Assembly (NCBI GenBank): GCA_947627365.1
Contig: CANQVT010000017.1
Coordinates: 1-47,320 of the forward strand
Reading direction: 5' to 3'
DNA from: an uncultured Lachnospiraceae bacterium
GTDB taxonomy: Bacteria > Bacillota > Clostridia > Lachnospirales > Lachnospiraceae
DNA length: 47,320 bases
Shown: piece after piece, positions 25,351 to 34,777 of the stretch
How positions within the stretch are numbered: the stretch's first letter is position 1
Layout of the letters: each line of letters opens with the position of its first letter
Notes under the pieces: generated by a model
Seen by the model: the letters and a program-made list of their open reading frames with translations, nothing else
The model's database searches: none
What the model was told of the DNA's origin: nothing
Position numbers and translations under genes: made by a program

Positions 25351-26589
25351 TTACCGCTCAATTTCGTGGATGAACAATCCGCTTCTCAGCTTCGGTTCAA
25401 ACCAGGTGGATTTCGGCGGCATCAGGCTTCCGGCGTCCGCGACCGCAAAGAGTTCCGCAATCGAAGTCGGATACATGGCAAACGCCACCGCGCAGTCCGT
25501 ATGTACCCTTCTCTCCAGCTCCGCAAGGCCGCGGATTCCCCCGATGAAATCGATCCGGGGATCCTCCTTCGGATTGCCGATTCCAAGCACCAGGCTCAGC
25601 AGTTCATTTTGTAAGATCGATACGTCGAGGCCCTGCACCGGATCATCACATTTGAATTTTTCATGAACCCTCAGGCAATACCACTGATGGCCGAGGTACA
25701 TCGAGAAGCTTCCCTTTTCCTGTGGGCTTTGCGCTTTGTCGCAGGGAGTCACTTCGAATTTCTCCCGCAGCTTTTTCAAAAAGCTTTCTTCCGATAAGCC
25801 GTTCAGATCTTTGACGACGCGGTTATAGTCCATAATCATCAGATCCTCGTCCGGGAACAGAATGGATAGAAAATAGTTGAACTCTTCCTCGCCGGTATAG
25901 TTTGGGTGCTCCTCCCTGCGCTTCAGGCCGACACGGACCGCGGACGCGGCCCTGTGGTGACCGTCCGCGATATAGACTCTCTCAATTCCAGCGAAGACTT
26001 CACAGATTGCACGGATGTCAGCTGCGTCGGTAATCTGCCAGCCACGGTGGCGTATCCCATCCTCAGAGGTAAAATCAAACAGCGCATTCCCATGCTTCAC
26101 TCTCTGTGTGATCGTCTGGATACGATCGTTTTTCCGGTAAGCAAGAAAGATCGGCCCCGTCTGGGCACTGCATACATCTACATGACGAATGCGGTCGGCT
26201 TCTTTTTCTGCCCGTGTGTTCTCATGGCAGCGGATGGTTCCTTTCAGGTAATCGTCGATCGAAGCGCAGGCGACCAGACCTGTCTGCACTCTCCCATCCA
26301 TCGTCTGCTCGTACAGATAAAAGCTGTCTGTTTCGTCCTGGCGAAAGATTCCCTTCGCGATGCGCTCCTGCAGCAGCTCGTCCGCCTTCCGGTATACCTC
26401 TGTCGCATACATATCGATTTCTTCTGCAAATTGCGTCTCCGGACGGTCGATATTCAAAAAGGACAATCGATCCTTCGCTGCCTGAACATAGGCCTCCTTG
26501 CGGCTATATACGTCATACGGAAGCGCAGCCACACGCGACGCGTATTCTTTTGCCGGGCGGATTCCCCGGAATGGTCTGATGTTTACCAT
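25351..26589 (-). CDS. DUF1015-family protein
   Basis: The 412-aa protein starts at MVNIRPFRGIRP (GAGGAA upstream). DUF1015 hallmarks are AALPYDVYSRKEA near the N-terminus, HENTRAEKEADR, YIADGHHRAASAV in the middle and the C-terminal FIGGIRGLAELERRV region. The H-H-R motif and buried acids suggest an enzyme, but no activity is established to my knowledge. In many Clostridia the gene follows serC-serA, as here, suggesting a link to serine or phosphoserine metabolism. A terminator-like hairpin lies between serA and this gene, so readthrough would be needed for co-transcription. Confidence 0.82.
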   Translation of the reverse strand: MVNIRPFRGIRPAKEYASRVAALPYDVYSRKEAYVQAAKDRLSFLNIDRPETQFAEEIDMYATEVYRKADELLQERIAKGIFRQDETDSFYLYEQTMDGRVQTGLVACASIDDYLKGTIRCHENTRAEKEADRIRHVDVCSAQTGPIFLAYRKNDRIQTITQRVKHGNALFDFTSEDGIRHRGWQITDAADIRAICEVFAGIERVYIADGHHRAASAVRVGLKRREEHPNYTGEEEFNYFLSILFPDEDLMIMDYNRVVKDLNGLSEESFLKKLREKFEVTPCDKAQSPQEKGSFSMYLGHQWYCLRVHEKFKCDDPVQGLDVSILQNELLSLVLGIGNPKEDPRIDFIGGIRGLAELERRVHTDCAVAFAMYPTSIAELFAVADAGSLMPPKSTWFEPKLRSGLFIHEIER

Positions 26590-26643
26590 ATAGTTTTCCT
26601 CTCGCTTATATAATTTTAAGAGCAACGAGCCATGCAAAACCGG

Positions 26644-26685
26644 AAAAGGGCGGCGCAGGTCTTTCTCATGTGACCTGTACCGCCC
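26644..26685 (-). terminator. Terminator after serA
   Basis: On the minus strand GGGCGG-TA-CAGGTC, a 10-nt loop, GACCTG-CG-CCGCCC and then TTTTCC. It lies 43 bp past the serA stop. The next gene, DUF1015, begins about 55 bp further on. Confidence 0.75.
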
Positions 26686-26728
26686 GTCACGCACTCATTT
26701 TTCCATGTATAAGTTTTAACTATTTAAC

Positions 26729-27892
26729 TTAATTTGATTTGATTACCCGAACCCTGAGTACGCCGTCGATCGCGCGAAGCTCCTCTATCACTTCATCGGA
26801 AACCGTTGCGTCCAGATCCAGCAGCGTGTAGGCGTAGTCGCCCTTGCTCGTATTGCTCATGTTCTGAATATTTGTATCCGAAAGCAACTCTGTAAATCGG
26901 CTGATCATCTTCTTGACGTTTCTGTGGTAGATCGCGATGCGCGACGCAGCCTCGCACTGACCCAGATCGCAGTTCGGATAATTCACGGAATTTCGGATAT
27001 TGCCGTTCTCCAGGAAATTAGCCAGCTCCTTGACGGCCATCACCGCACAGTTATCCTCCGACTCCGAGGTGGACGCGCCGAGGTGCGGCGTGAGAATGAT
27101 GCCCTGTCTGCCGACCGTCAGCGTGTTCGGGAAATCCGAGATATACCGGCGCATGCGTCCCTCATCCAGAGCCTCGATTACGGCCTCCTCGTCCACGAGC
27201 AGATCGCGTGCAAAATTCAGAAGCACTACGTTCGGCTTCATCAACGCGATCGCGTCGCGGTTGATCATCTTCCGGGTGGAATCCATAAGCGGCACATGGA
27301 TCGTGATGTAATCGCATTCCCGGTAGATATCCTCCACATCGTAGGTGTGGCGGATGCTCCTCGAAAGATTCCACGCCGCGTCCACGGAGATGTAGGGATC
27401 GTAGCCGTAGACCTCCATCCCGAGATGCGTAGCCGCGTTCGCCACCTGCACGCCGATCGCTCCAAGTCCGATGATGCCGAGCTTTTTATCCTGCAGCTCG
27501 CTCCCGGCAAATTTCTTTTTCTCCTTCTCAGTCACTGCAGCGATGTCCGGGTTCCAGGTCTGGCTCTGCACCCAGTTGGCGCCGCCGATGATATCGCGCG
27601 CCGCGAGCAGCATACCCGCGAAGACAAGCTCCTTGACGCCGTTCGCATTCGCTCCCGGGGTGTTGAAGACAACGATTCCCTGCTCTGCGCAGCGGTCCAG
27701 CGGAATATTGTTCACACCCGCTCCGGCCCGGGCGATCGCCAGCAGCGAATCCGGCAGCTCCATGTCGTGCATTTTCGCGCTGCGGACGAGAACCGCATCG
27801 GCTTCTTTGATGTCATCCACCTGTTCGTATTCCTCCGAGAAGCGCTTCAGTCCGACCTCGGCAATCGGATTCAGACATTTATATTGGTACAT
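26729..27892 (-). CDS. serA: D-3-phosphoglycerate dehydrogenase
   Basis: The 387-aa protein carries out the first step of serine synthesis. Substrate- and NAD-binding domains are in the usual order: RAGAGVNNIPLD, the Rossmann motif GIIGLGAIGVQVA, HVPLMDSTRKMI, NFARDLLVDEEAV and the catalytic His in LTPHLGASTSE with Arg in the preceding block. A short C-terminal ACT domain (about 315-387) follows, likely for serine feedback. There is no ASB domain. The start is ATG 27892, one base after the serC stop, with AAGGAG 9 bases upstream; the earlier ATG 27901 is too close to that site. serC-serA translation is coupled. Confidence 0.95.
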   Translation of the reverse strand: MYQYKCLNPIAEVGLKRFSEEYEQVDDIKEADAVLVRSAKMHDMELPDSLLAIARAGAGVNNIPLDRCAEQGIVVFNTPGANANGVKELVFAGMLLAARDIIGGANWVQSQTWNPDIAAVTEKEKKKFAGSELQDKKLGIIGLGAIGVQVANAATHLGMEVYGYDPYISVDAAWNLSRSIRHTYDVEDIYRECDYITIHVPLMDSTRKMINRDAIALMKPNVVLLNFARDLLVDEEAVIEALDEGRMRRYISDFPNTLTVGRQGIILTPHLGASTSESEDNCAVMAVKELANFLENGNIRNSVNYPNCDLGQCEAASRIAIYHRNVKKMISRFTELLSDTNIQNMSNTSKGDYAYTLLDLDATVSDEVIEELRAIDGVLRVRVIKSN

Positions 27893-27893
27893 T

Positions 27894-28976
27894 TCAGCCA
27901 TTCTCCTTTTCAAAGTTCTTCATGAACGCCACGAGTGCGTCAACACCCTCTGCAGGCATTGCGTTGTAGATGCTCGCGCGCATGCCGCCGACGCTGCGAT
28001 GTCCCTTGAGGTTGACAAAGCCTGCCGCCTCGGCCTCCTTCACGAATTTCGCGTCCAGCTCCTTGTCTCCGGTCACGAACGGAACGTTCATCAGCGAGCG
28101 GTCTTCCTTTACGACCGTACCCTTAAACATCTCGCTCTGATCGAGGAAATCGTACAGCACCTTCGCCTTCGCCTCGTTGCGCTCCTTCATCACGGAGAGA
28201 CCGCCCATCTTCAGCAGCCATTTGAACACCAGGCCGCACATATAGATGCAGTAGCAGTTCGGGGTATTGTACATGGAGCCCGCGTCCGCGTGCGTCTTGA
28301 ATTTCATCATGGTCGGAGTAAATTCCATCACGTCGTCCGTGATCAGATCCTCGCGGATAATGGAGATCACCATGCCGGCCGGGCCGATATTCTTCTGCAC
28401 GCCGCCGTAGATGATGCCGTAGTCGGAGACGTTCACCGGCTCGGAAAGGAAGCAGGACGAGACGTCGGACACCAGAAGCTTGCCCTTCGTGTTCGGGAGC
28501 TTCTTGTACTTCGTGCCATAGATCGTGTTGTTCTCGCAGATGTAGACATAGTCGGCGTCCGGGCTGATCGGCAGATCGGAGCAGTCCGGAATGTAGGAGA
28601 ACGTCTTGTCCTCGCTGGACGCGACCGCGTTCGCCTGCCCGTACTTTCTCGCCTCCTGCCATGCCTTCTTTGCCCACTGTCCCGTGATGATGTAGTCCGC
28701 CACGCGGTTCTTCATCAGGTTCATCGGGATCATCGAGAACTGCAGACTTGCGCCGCCCTGCAGAAACAGCACCTTGTAATTGTCCGGGATCTGCATCAGC
28801 TTGCGCAGATCCGCCTCCGTCTCGTGGATCAGGTCGTCGAAGACTTTGGAGCGATGGCTCATCTCCATCACCGACTGTCCGCAGCCGTGATAGTCCAGCA
28901 TCTCCGCCTGCGCCGTCTTCAGGACCTCTTCCGGCAGAACCGCCGGCCCCGCCGAAAAATTATACACTCTTCCCAT
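27894..28976 (-). CDS. serC: Phosphoserine aminotransferase
   Basis: The 360-aa PLP enzyme makes phosphoserine from 3-phosphohydroxypyruvate. Family blocks are YNFSAGPAVLPEEVL, FLQGGASLQFSMIPMNL (phosphate of PLP), SDVSSCFLSEPVNVSDYG and the PLP lysine in YGGVQKNIGPAGM, then HRSVGGMRASIYNAMP. GAGGAGG precedes ATG 28976. It is first in the serC-serA unit. I see no T-box or other long leader upstream; the predicted leader is about 45 nt. Confidence 0.96.
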   Translation of the reverse strand: MGRVYNFSAGPAVLPEEVLKTAQAEMLDYHGCGQSVMEMSHRSKVFDDLIHETEADLRKLMQIPDNYKVLFLQGGASLQFSMIPMNLMKNRVADYIITGQWAKKAWQEARKYGQANAVASSEDKTFSYIPDCSDLPISPDADYVYICENNTIYGTKYKKLPNTKGKLLVSDVSSCFLSEPVNVSDYGIIYGGVQKNIGPAGMVISIIREDLITDDVMEFTPTMMKFKTHADAGSMYNTPNCYCIYMCGLVFKWLLKMGGLSVMKERNEAKAKVLYDFLDQSEMFKGTVVKEDRSLMNVPFVTGDKELDAKFVKEAEAAGFVNLKGHRSVGGMRASIYNAMPAEGVDALVAFMKNFEKENG

Positions 28977-29025
28977 TTTTTCATATCCTCCTCATCTCTT
29001 ATCGCAGAGATCATATTTATCAATG

Positions 29026-29054
29026 ATTATATAAATAATCCGATTATGCACCAA
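29026..29054 (-). promoter_or_regulatory. Promoter of serC-serA
   Basis: On the minus strand TTGGTG (29049-29054), 17 bp, a perfect TATAAT (29026-29031). A stronger -35-like TTGACA further upstream has no well-placed -10. Confidence 0.5.
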
Positions 29055-29128
29055 AGGGTAAACCCTGCATTTTGTCAATTCTCAATCCGGAGAGAACGCG
29101 CTTATCATAAAATCATAGCGTCGCAGAT

Positions 29129-30808
29129 TCAGCTCTCCTTCAAGTCGTCCTGGTCGAACGCCGTCTCGATCGGCTTTCCTGCCGGCACCATCGGAAACAC
29201 CTTGTCGTCGCAGTCAATGATGCAGTCGAGTACGATCGGTTTTCCGAGCGATAACGCCTTCTCAAAGGCGGGAGCGAACTCCTCCTTCTTCGTCACGCGG
29301 ATGCCCTCTGCGCCCATCGCCTCGGCAAGCTTCACAAAGTCGACCGCGTCGTTCAAGACCGTCTGCGAATAGCGCTTTCCGTAAAACAAGGTCTGCCACT
29401 GGCGGACCATACCCAGAACATGGTTGTTGACGACAACCTGAATAACCGGGATATTGTAGCGCGCCGCGGTCGCGATCTCATTCATATTCATGCGGAAGCA
29501 GCCGTCGCCCGCGATGTTGACGACGATCTTGTCCGGATTCGCCACCTTCGCGCCGATCGACGCGCCGAGACCGTAGCCCATCGTGCCGAGACCGCCGGAG
29601 GTGATCAGCGTACGCGGCTTCGAATATTTGTAATACTGCGCCGCCCACATCTGATGCTGTCCGACCTCCGTGACGATGATCGCATCGCCCTTCGTCAGGC
29701 GGTAGATCTCTTCAATGATATACGGCCCAGTCAGCCCTTCAGTATTATATTTCAGCGGATATTTCGTCTTCAGCTCCGTGACGGACGCATCCCACTCGTC
29801 GTGGCGATGCTCCTCGATGCGCGCGTTCAGCCGCTTCAGGACTTCCTTTACATCCCCGATGATCGAGGCGTCCACGGTGATGTTCTTGTTGATCTCCGCC
29901 GGATCCACATCGATGTGGATAATCTTCGCGTGTCTTGCGAAGCTCTTCGCGCTGCCAATCACACGGTCGCTGAAGCGCGCGCCGATCGCGATCAGCAGGT
30001 CGCAGCCGGTCACGCCGAGGTTGGACGCCTTAGTCCCGTGCATACCGAGCATTCCGCAGTACAGCTCGTTGTGTCCGTTGTACGCGCCCTTGCCCATCAG
30101 GGAATCCGCAACCGGAGCGTGCACCTTGTTTACGAACTCCTCCAGCTCTTCCTGTGCGCCGGAGATCACGGCTCCGCCTCCGACGAAGATAAACGGCTTC
30201 TTCGCCTTGTTGATGAGCTTCACCGCCTGTTCAAGGTCGTCCTCGCGGATGTATTCGCTGCTTCGCACAATCGGCTCCGGCTTCATCGGCTCGTAGTCCG
30301 TCGTGGCCGCGGTCACATCCTTCGTGATGTCGACAAGCACCGGGCCGGGCCGCCCTTCCTGCGCGATCTGGAATGCCCAGCGGATCGTGTCCGCGAGCTT
30401 CGTGATATCCTTCACGATAAAGCTGTGTTTTGTGATCGGCATTGTGACGCCCGCGATGTCAATCTCCTGAAAGCTGTCCCGGCCGAGCATCGTCACTGCC
30501 ACATTCGCCGTGATTGCCACAACCGGCACCGAATCCATGTACGCGGTCGCGATACCGGTGACAAGATTCGTCGCGCCGGGGCCAGAAGTCGCCATGCAGA
30601 CGCCAACCTTTCCGGTAGAACGCGCGTAGCCGTCCGCCGCATGCGCCGCGCCCTGCTCGTGCGAGGTCAGGATATGACGGATCTCGCCGCTATGCTTGTA
30701 TAATTCGTCATAAATATTGAGAATCGTGCCTCCCGGATAGCCGAACACGGTGTCCACGCCCTGCTCTTTCAGGCACTCGATCACGATCTCCGAACCGTTC
30801 AATTTCAT
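29129..30808 (-). CDS. ilvB: Acetolactate synthase large subunit
   Basis: The 559-aa thiamine-diphosphate enzyme condenses pyruvate to acetolactate or with 2-ketobutyrate for branched-chain amino acids. The catalytic Glu is in SHEQGAAHAADGYAR, the FAD-binding region is central, and GDGCFRMNMNEIATA is the ThDP/Mg motif. No small regulatory subunit gene (ilvN) and no ilvC are in the window. The gene is the last of leuB-ilvD-ilvB and is separated from ilvD by 165 bp that hold a copy of the structured repeat. A weak AAAGGA site lies upstream of the ATG. Confidence 0.95.
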   Translation of the reverse strand: MKLNGSEIVIECLKEQGVDTVFGYPGGTILNIYDELYKHSGEIRHILTSHEQGAAHAADGYARSTGKVGVCMATSGPGATNLVTGIATAYMDSVPVVAITANVAVTMLGRDSFQEIDIAGVTMPITKHSFIVKDITKLADTIRWAFQIAQEGRPGPVLVDITKDVTAATTDYEPMKPEPIVRSSEYIREDDLEQAVKLINKAKKPFIFVGGGAVISGAQEELEEFVNKVHAPVADSLMGKGAYNGHNELYCGMLGMHGTKASNLGVTGCDLLIAIGARFSDRVIGSAKSFARHAKIIHIDVDPAEINKNITVDASIIGDVKEVLKRLNARIEEHRHDEWDASVTELKTKYPLKYNTEGLTGPYIIEEIYRLTKGDAIIVTEVGQHQMWAAQYYKYSKPRTLITSGGLGTMGYGLGASIGAKVANPDKIVVNIAGDGCFRMNMNEIATAARYNIPVIQVVVNNHVLGMVRQWQTLFYGKRYSQTVLNDAVDFVKLAEAMGAEGIRVTKKEEFAPAFEKALSLGKPIVLDCIIDCDDKVFPMVPAGKPIETAFDQDDLKES

Positions 30809-30854
30809 CCTGTATCTATCCTTTCTCTTCTATGTTCAAAATGTTTACACAATA

Positions 30855-30980
30855 GGCCGTGCACCTCGAAAAGCCTGCGGCTTTCCTCGGTCGCGGGCGT
30901 TCGCCCTATAAAGATGTTGTCCCGTGAAATTGCCTGCAAGCAGGCATTTCCCGCTTCAACATCTTTGCACGGCTCATTGC
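30855..30980 (-). repeat. Structured repeat copy A between ilvD and ilvB
   Basis: Read on the minus strand (the transcribed strand), the element opens with GCAATGAGCCGTGCA, whose GCCGTGCA pairs with TGCACGGC at its far end. Inside are a nested hairpin (outer arms of 10 bp at 30910-30919 and 30957-30966; inner GAAAT-GCCTGC-TT-GCAGGC-A-ATTTC with one bulged A), then GGGC-GAAC-GCCC, then a hairpin with AAAGCC/GGCTTT arms. Length is about 125 bp, close to the first copy at 41075-41205. The stop codon of ilvD lies within its first 10 bases. Confidence 0.75.
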
Positions 30981-32656
30981 TTTCGCGAATTCAGCGGATT
31001 GATCAGCACCGCGCCCTTATTTCCGGAGGTCACGAGCGACGCATAGCGTGCCAGATAACCGGTCTTGATCTTTGGCTCGCGCGGCTGCCACTTCGCGCGG
31101 CGCGCCGCCATCTCCTCGTCGCTGATCGCAAGCTCGAGCTTACACTCCGGAATGTTGATACGGATTGTGTCGCCCTCCTCGACAAGCGCGATCGGTCCGC
31201 CGACTGCGGCCTCCGGGGAGACATGTCCGATGGAAGCGCCTCTGGAAGCCCCGCTGAAACGACCGTCCGTGATCAGGGCAACAGAGGAACCGAGACCCAT
31301 GCCAGCGATCGCTGACGTCGGATTCAGCATCTCGCGCATGCCCGGGCCGCCCTTCGGACCCTCATAGCGGATCACGACGACGTCGCCTGCGACGATCTTA
31401 CCACCGAGGATTGCGGCGATCGCGTCCTCCTCACAGTCGAACACACGCGCCGGACCCTCGTGTACCATCATCTCCGGCACCACTGCGGAGCGCTTCACAA
31501 CGCCGGAGTCCGGGGCAAGGTTGCCCTTGAGGATCGCCAGTCCGCCGGTCTCGCTGTACGGATTGTCGATCGGACGGATGACCTCCGGGTTCTTGTTCGT
31601 ACAACCCTCTATGTTCTCTCCAACTGTCTTGCCTGTGACTGTCATGCAGTCCAGGTTCAGCAGGTTCTTCTTCGTCAATTCATTCATGACCGCGTACACG
31701 CCGCCGGCCTCGTTCAGATCCTCGATGTAGGTCGGACCTGCCGGGGCGAGGTGGCAGAGATTCGGCGTCCTTGCGCTGATCTCGTTCGCGATGTCGACGT
31801 CGAGCTCGACGCCTGCCTCATGCGCGATCGCCGGGAGATGCAGCATGCTGTTCGTCGAGCAGCCGAGCGCCATGTCGACCGTCAGCGCGTTCATGAAAGC
31901 CTTCTCGGTCATGATGTCACGCGGGCGGATATCCTTCTTCAGAAGCTCCATGATCTGCATGCCCGCCATCTTGGCCAGACGGATACGCTCAGAGTAGACG
32001 GCTGGGATCGTGCCATTGCCCTTTAAGCCCATGCCGAGCACCTCGGTCAGGCAGTTCATACTATTCGCCGTGTACATACCAGAACAGGAACCGCAGGTTG
32101 GGCAGACCTTCTCCTCGTATTCCGCGACTTCCTCCGCGGTCATCTTGCCCGCGGTGTGCTCTCCGACTGCCTCGAACATGCTGGAGAGGCTTCTCTTGCG
32201 CCCCTTCAGATGCCCGGCAAGCATCGGGCCGCCGCTGACAAAGATCGTCGGGATATTCAATCTGGCCGCTGCCATCAGCAGACCCGGGACGTTCTTGTCG
32301 CAGTTCGGAATCATGACAAGCGCGTCAAACTGATGTGCGATCGCCATACACTCGGTGGAATCCGCGATCAGGTCGCGCGTCACGAGCGAATATTTCATGC
32401 CGACATGTCCCATCGCGATGCCATCGCAGACCGCGATCGCCGGGAACTCCCTCGGCACGCCGCCCGCCATCGCGACGCCGAGCTTGACCGCCTCTGTGAT
32501 CTTGTCCAGGTTCATATGACCCGGCACGACTTCATTGTAGGAATTGACAATACCGATCAGCGGGCGCTTCATCTCCTCCTCCGTCAGTCCCAGCGCGTGG
32601 AACAGGGAACGGTGCGGCGCCTGCTGAATGCCCTTTTTCACTGCATCACTCTTCAT
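30974..32656 (-). CDS. ilvD: Dihydroxy-acid dehydratase
   Basis: The 560-aa iron-sulfur enzyme makes 2-keto acids for valine, isoleucine and leucine. The cluster cysteines are in [23 protein letters not shown] and an earlier Cys; other blocks are the GNGTIPA region and [19 protein letters not shown] near the C-terminus. GAGGAGG precedes ATG 32656. It is 117 bp downstream of leuB. The final codons and stop (C-A-A-T-G-A) overlap the start of repeat copy A, so the insertion may have supplied the present stop codon; the C-terminus still has the expected length. Confidence 0.96.
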   Translation of the reverse strand: MKSDAVKKGIQQAPHRSLFHALGLTEEEMKRPLIGIVNSYNEVVPGHMNLDKITEAVKLGVAMAGGVPREFPAIAVCDGIAMGHVGMKYSLVTRDLIADSTECMAIAHQFDALVMIPNCDKNVPGLLMAAARLNIPTIFVSGGPMLAGHLKGRKRSLSSMFEAVGEHTAGKMTAEEVAEYEEKVCPTCGSCSGMYTANSMNCLTEVLGMGLKGNGTIPAVYSERIRLAKMAGMQIMELLKKDIRPRDIMTEKAFMNALTVDMALGCSTNSMLHLPAIAHEAGVELDVDIANEISARTPNLCHLAPAGPTYIEDLNEAGGVYAVMNELTKKNLLNLDCMTVTGKTVGENIEGCTNKNPEVIRPIDNPYSETGGLAILKGNLAPDSGVVKRSAVVPEMMVHEGPARVFDCEEDAIAAILGGKIVAGDVVVIRYEGPKGGPGMREMLNPTSAIAGMGLGSSVALITDGRFSGASRGASIGHVSPEAAVGGPIALVEEGDTIRINIPECKLELAISDEEMAARRAKWQPREPKIKTGYLARYASLVTSGNKGAVLINPLNSRKQ

Positions 32657-32773
32657 GATCGATCCTCCTCATGATTCGTCTGCCAAATCATTCTGACGTA
32701 TGACATAGCAGACATCATCAAATTCATATTATCTGTACGGCCTGCTCTTTGCACATAGCCGTTTTTCTCTTTC

Positions 32774-33856
32774 TCACACGCGCGCTGCGATCAGATCACC
32801 CATTTCTACGGTGCCGACCTGCTTGCAGCCCTCGGACATAATGTCGCCGGTGCGGTAGCCTTCCTTCAGCACCTGCTTCACCGCAGCCTCGACCGCGTCC
32901 GCCGCCTCATCGAGATCCAGCGAATAGCGCAGCATCATCGCCGCGGACAGGATCGTCGCAATCGGATTCGCGATGCCTTTTCCTGCAATATCCGGCGCAG
33001 AGCCGTGGCTCGGCTCATAGAGGCCGAACTTCGTCTCGTTGAGCGACGCAGACGAGAGCATCCCGATTGAACCGGTCACCATGCTCGCTTCGTCGGAGAG
33101 GATGTCACCGAACATGTTCTCCGTCAGGATCACGTCGAACTGTTTCGGATCTTTCACGAGCTGCATCGCGCAGTTGTCCACAAGCATATGAGAAAGCTCG
33201 ACATCCGGATAGTCCTTTGCAACTTCTTCAACGACCGTCCTCCACAGGCGCGAGGAATCCAACACGTTCGCCTTGTCGACGCTGCAGACCTTTCTGCGGC
33301 GCTTGCGCGCAATATCAAAACCTTTGATCGCGATCCTGCGGATCTCGTTCTCATTATATACCAGCGTATCCTTCGCCCTGCGCACGCCATTCTCTTCCAC
33401 GGTCTCGCGCTCGCCGAAGTAAAGCCCACCGGTCAGCTCGCGCATGATCATCATGTCGAAGCCGTCCCCGATGATCTCGTCGCGCAGCGGACAGGCAGCT
33501 CTCAGCTCATCATACAAATATGCCGGGCGCAGATTTGCGAACAGATTTAGCGACTTACGGATCTTCAGAAGTCCGGCTTCCGGACGAAGCTGCGGATCCA
33601 GCTGATACCATGGGGATGTCTTCGCGTCCCCGCCGATGGAACCCATCAGCACTGCCTCGCTTGACTTTGCCTCTGCGATCGTCTCATCCGTGAGCGGTAC
33701 TCCGTGCACGTCGATCGACGCGCCGCCCATCAAGAGCTTCTTGTATTCCAGTTCAAATCCGTATTTCGCCGCGGCTTTATCCAGAACCTTGCAAGCCTCC
33801 GTGACGATCTCCGGGCCGATCCCATCTCCCGGGATCAGCGCAATCCTGTGTTTCAT
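32774..33856 (-). CDS. leuB: 3-isopropylmalate dehydrogenase
   Basis: The 360-aa NAD-dependent enzyme oxidises and decarboxylates 3-isopropylmalate in leucine synthesis. Family blocks are [40 protein letters not shown] (with the catalytic Tyr), DKANVL (catalytic Lys), [14 protein letters not shown] (metal Asps) and the NAD loop [18 protein letters not shown] start at ATG 33856 with AAGGATGAG upstream; an ATG four codons earlier is too close to that site. leuA, leuC and leuD are not in the window. It heads leuB-ilvD-ilvB. Confidence 0.96.
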   Translation of the reverse strand: MKHRIALIPGDGIGPEIVTEACKVLDKAAAKYGFELEYKKLLMGGASIDVHGVPLTDETIAEAKSSEAVLMGSIGGDAKTSPWYQLDPQLRPEAGLLKIRKSLNLFANLRPAYLYDELRAACPLRDEIIGDGFDMMIMRELTGGLYFGERETVEENGVRRAKDTLVYNENEIRRIAIKGFDIARKRRRKVCSVDKANVLDSSRLWRTVVEEVAKDYPDVELSHMLVDNCAMQLVKDPKQFDVILTENMFGDILSDEASMVTGSIGMLSSASLNETKFGLYEPSHGSAPDIAGKGIANPIATILSAAMMLRYSLDLDEAADAVEAAVKQVLKEGYRTGDIMSEGCKQVGTVEMGDLIAARV

Positions 33857-33907
33857 TGTTGTTCTCATCCTTTCCCATATAGATGCTTCAAAAAAGCCTT
33901 AACCAAT

Positions 33908-33936
33908 ATAATAATGTATTTCCTTTTTTATTTCAA
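33908..33936 (-). promoter_or_regulatory. Promoter of leuB-ilvD-ilvB
   Basis: On the minus strand TTGAAA (33931-33936), 17 bp, TATTAT (33908-33913). The leader is only about 45 nt, too short for a T-box. Upstream, AAATCGA and TCGATTT arms about 18 bp apart (33985-34020) could be an operator. Confidence 0.6.
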
Positions 33937-34058
33937 CTGTTTAATGATACAAATTCAGGCAAAAAATCTCCCGGAATCGTTCAAATCGACCAATATACAA
34001 TTGAATTTCGATTTTCGTAGAATGCCGCTGAGAAAATACGCTACATCATAGTTCCATC

Positions 34059-34087
34059 TTGACATACGTGTTTGCACGTATTATAAT
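34059..34087 (+). promoter_or_regulatory. hicAB promoter with operator in the spacer
   Basis: A consensus promoter: TTGACA (34059-34064), 17 bp, TATAAT (34082-34087). The spacer is itself an inverted repeat, ATACGTG (34064-34070) and CACGTAT (34075-34081) around TTTG. A HicB dimer bound there would cover the promoter, the standard autoregulation of this system. Confidence 0.85.
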
Positions 34088-34109
34088 CTTTTCAAAGAAA
34101 GGAGAAAAT

Positions 34110-34295
34110 ATGAAAACGCAGGAATTAATCAAACTGCTAAAGAGAAACAAGTGTCATATCGTACGGAGCGGCAGTCGGCATGATATCTGGTATAGTGAAA
34201 TTACTGGGAAACAATTTTCCGTTCCGCGACACAAAACAGAGATTCCGATCGGAACACTCAAAAATATACAAAAGGATGCAGGACTCAATCTTTAA
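34110..34295 (+). CDS. hicA: HicA mRNA interferase toxin
   Basis: The 61-aa dsRBD-like toxin cuts mRNA and tmRNA independent of ribosomes. The catalytic H24 (SGSRHDIWY) and the tail H-K-T-E-I-P-I-G-T-L-K-N-I-Q-K-D-A-G match the family; the length is typical. AAAGGAG precedes ATG 34110. It is followed 34 bp later by hicB. The pair is AT-rich and its plus strand is G-rich (34141-34200: 18 G, 9 C), opposite to flanking genes, pointing to recent arrival. Confidence 0.93.
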   Translation: MKTQELIKLLKRNKCHIVRSGSRHDIWYSEITGKQFSVPRHKTEIPIGTLKNIQKDAGLNL

Positions 34296-34329
34296 TCTTG
34301 CTTTATGATTTATGCGGAGGAATATAAAT

Positions 34330-34725
34330 ATGGCAAAATATGTTTATCCGGCAATTTTCACGCCAGAGGGAAACGGAGCGTTTTCTATTACTTTTCCTGA
34401 TTTGGAAGGATGCTATACTTGCGGAGATAACCTGGAGGACAGTCTTGAGATGGCGGAGGATGCACTTGCCCTTGTTTTGTATGGATATGAAAAAGATAAG
34501 CGCAAGATTCCAGCTCCGTCAAAGCGTAATGAATTAAAAGTTTCAGGGGATGAATTCGTAAATTACATTTCCTGTGATACAATGGCTTATCGAAAAAGAT
34601 TCAATAATAAGGCAATTAAAAAAACTCTTACGATTCCTGAATGGATGAATGAAGAAGCGGTCGCGCTGGGATTGAATTTTTCTCAAATTCTGCAGGATGC
34701 CTTACTTCAAAAAATGCATATTTAA
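34330..34725 (+). CDS. hicB: HicB antitoxin
   Basis: The 131-aa antitoxin has an N-terminal partial RNase H-like fold that covers HicA (YPAIFTPEGNGAFSITFPDLEGC, EDSLEMAEDALAL) and a C-terminal ribbon-helix-helix domain (about 95-131: KKTLTIPEWMNEEAVALGL followed by a second helix) for DNA binding. The likely operator is the inverted repeat in the hicAB promoter. GGAGGAA precedes ATG 34330. The diacylglycerol kinase-like gene follows 52 bp later without a clear promoter, so it may be read from here. Confidence 0.93.
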   Translation: MAKYVYPAIFTPEGNGAFSITFPDLEGCYTCGDNLEDSLEMAEDALALVLYGYEKDKRKIPAPSKRNELKVSGDEFVNYISCDTMAYRKRFNNKAIKKTLTIPEWMNEEAVALGLNFSQILQDALLQKMHI

Positions 34726-34777
34726 AATATATTATCGAATTCAAGTATGATGATATGGAAATGGCAGGAAAAAACAG

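Noticed and set aside
26612-26640. A further fragment of the structured repeat (GCAACGAGCCATGC)
   Set aside because: The first 14 bases resemble the repeat end at one mismatch, but none of the internal hairpins follow. It may be a relic, but the match is too short to annotate.
27471-29372. A 633-codon open frame on the plus strand opposite serA/serC
   Set aside because: It is antisense to two well-supported enzymes and has no family motifs or ribosome-binding site. High-GC coding strands often leave the opposite frame open. The same holds for the long frames at 39014-40756 and 43866-45152.
33857-34058. T-box or leucine attenuator upstream of leuB
   Set aside because: The predicted leader is only about 45 nt and has no T-box sequence, leader peptide or terminator pair.
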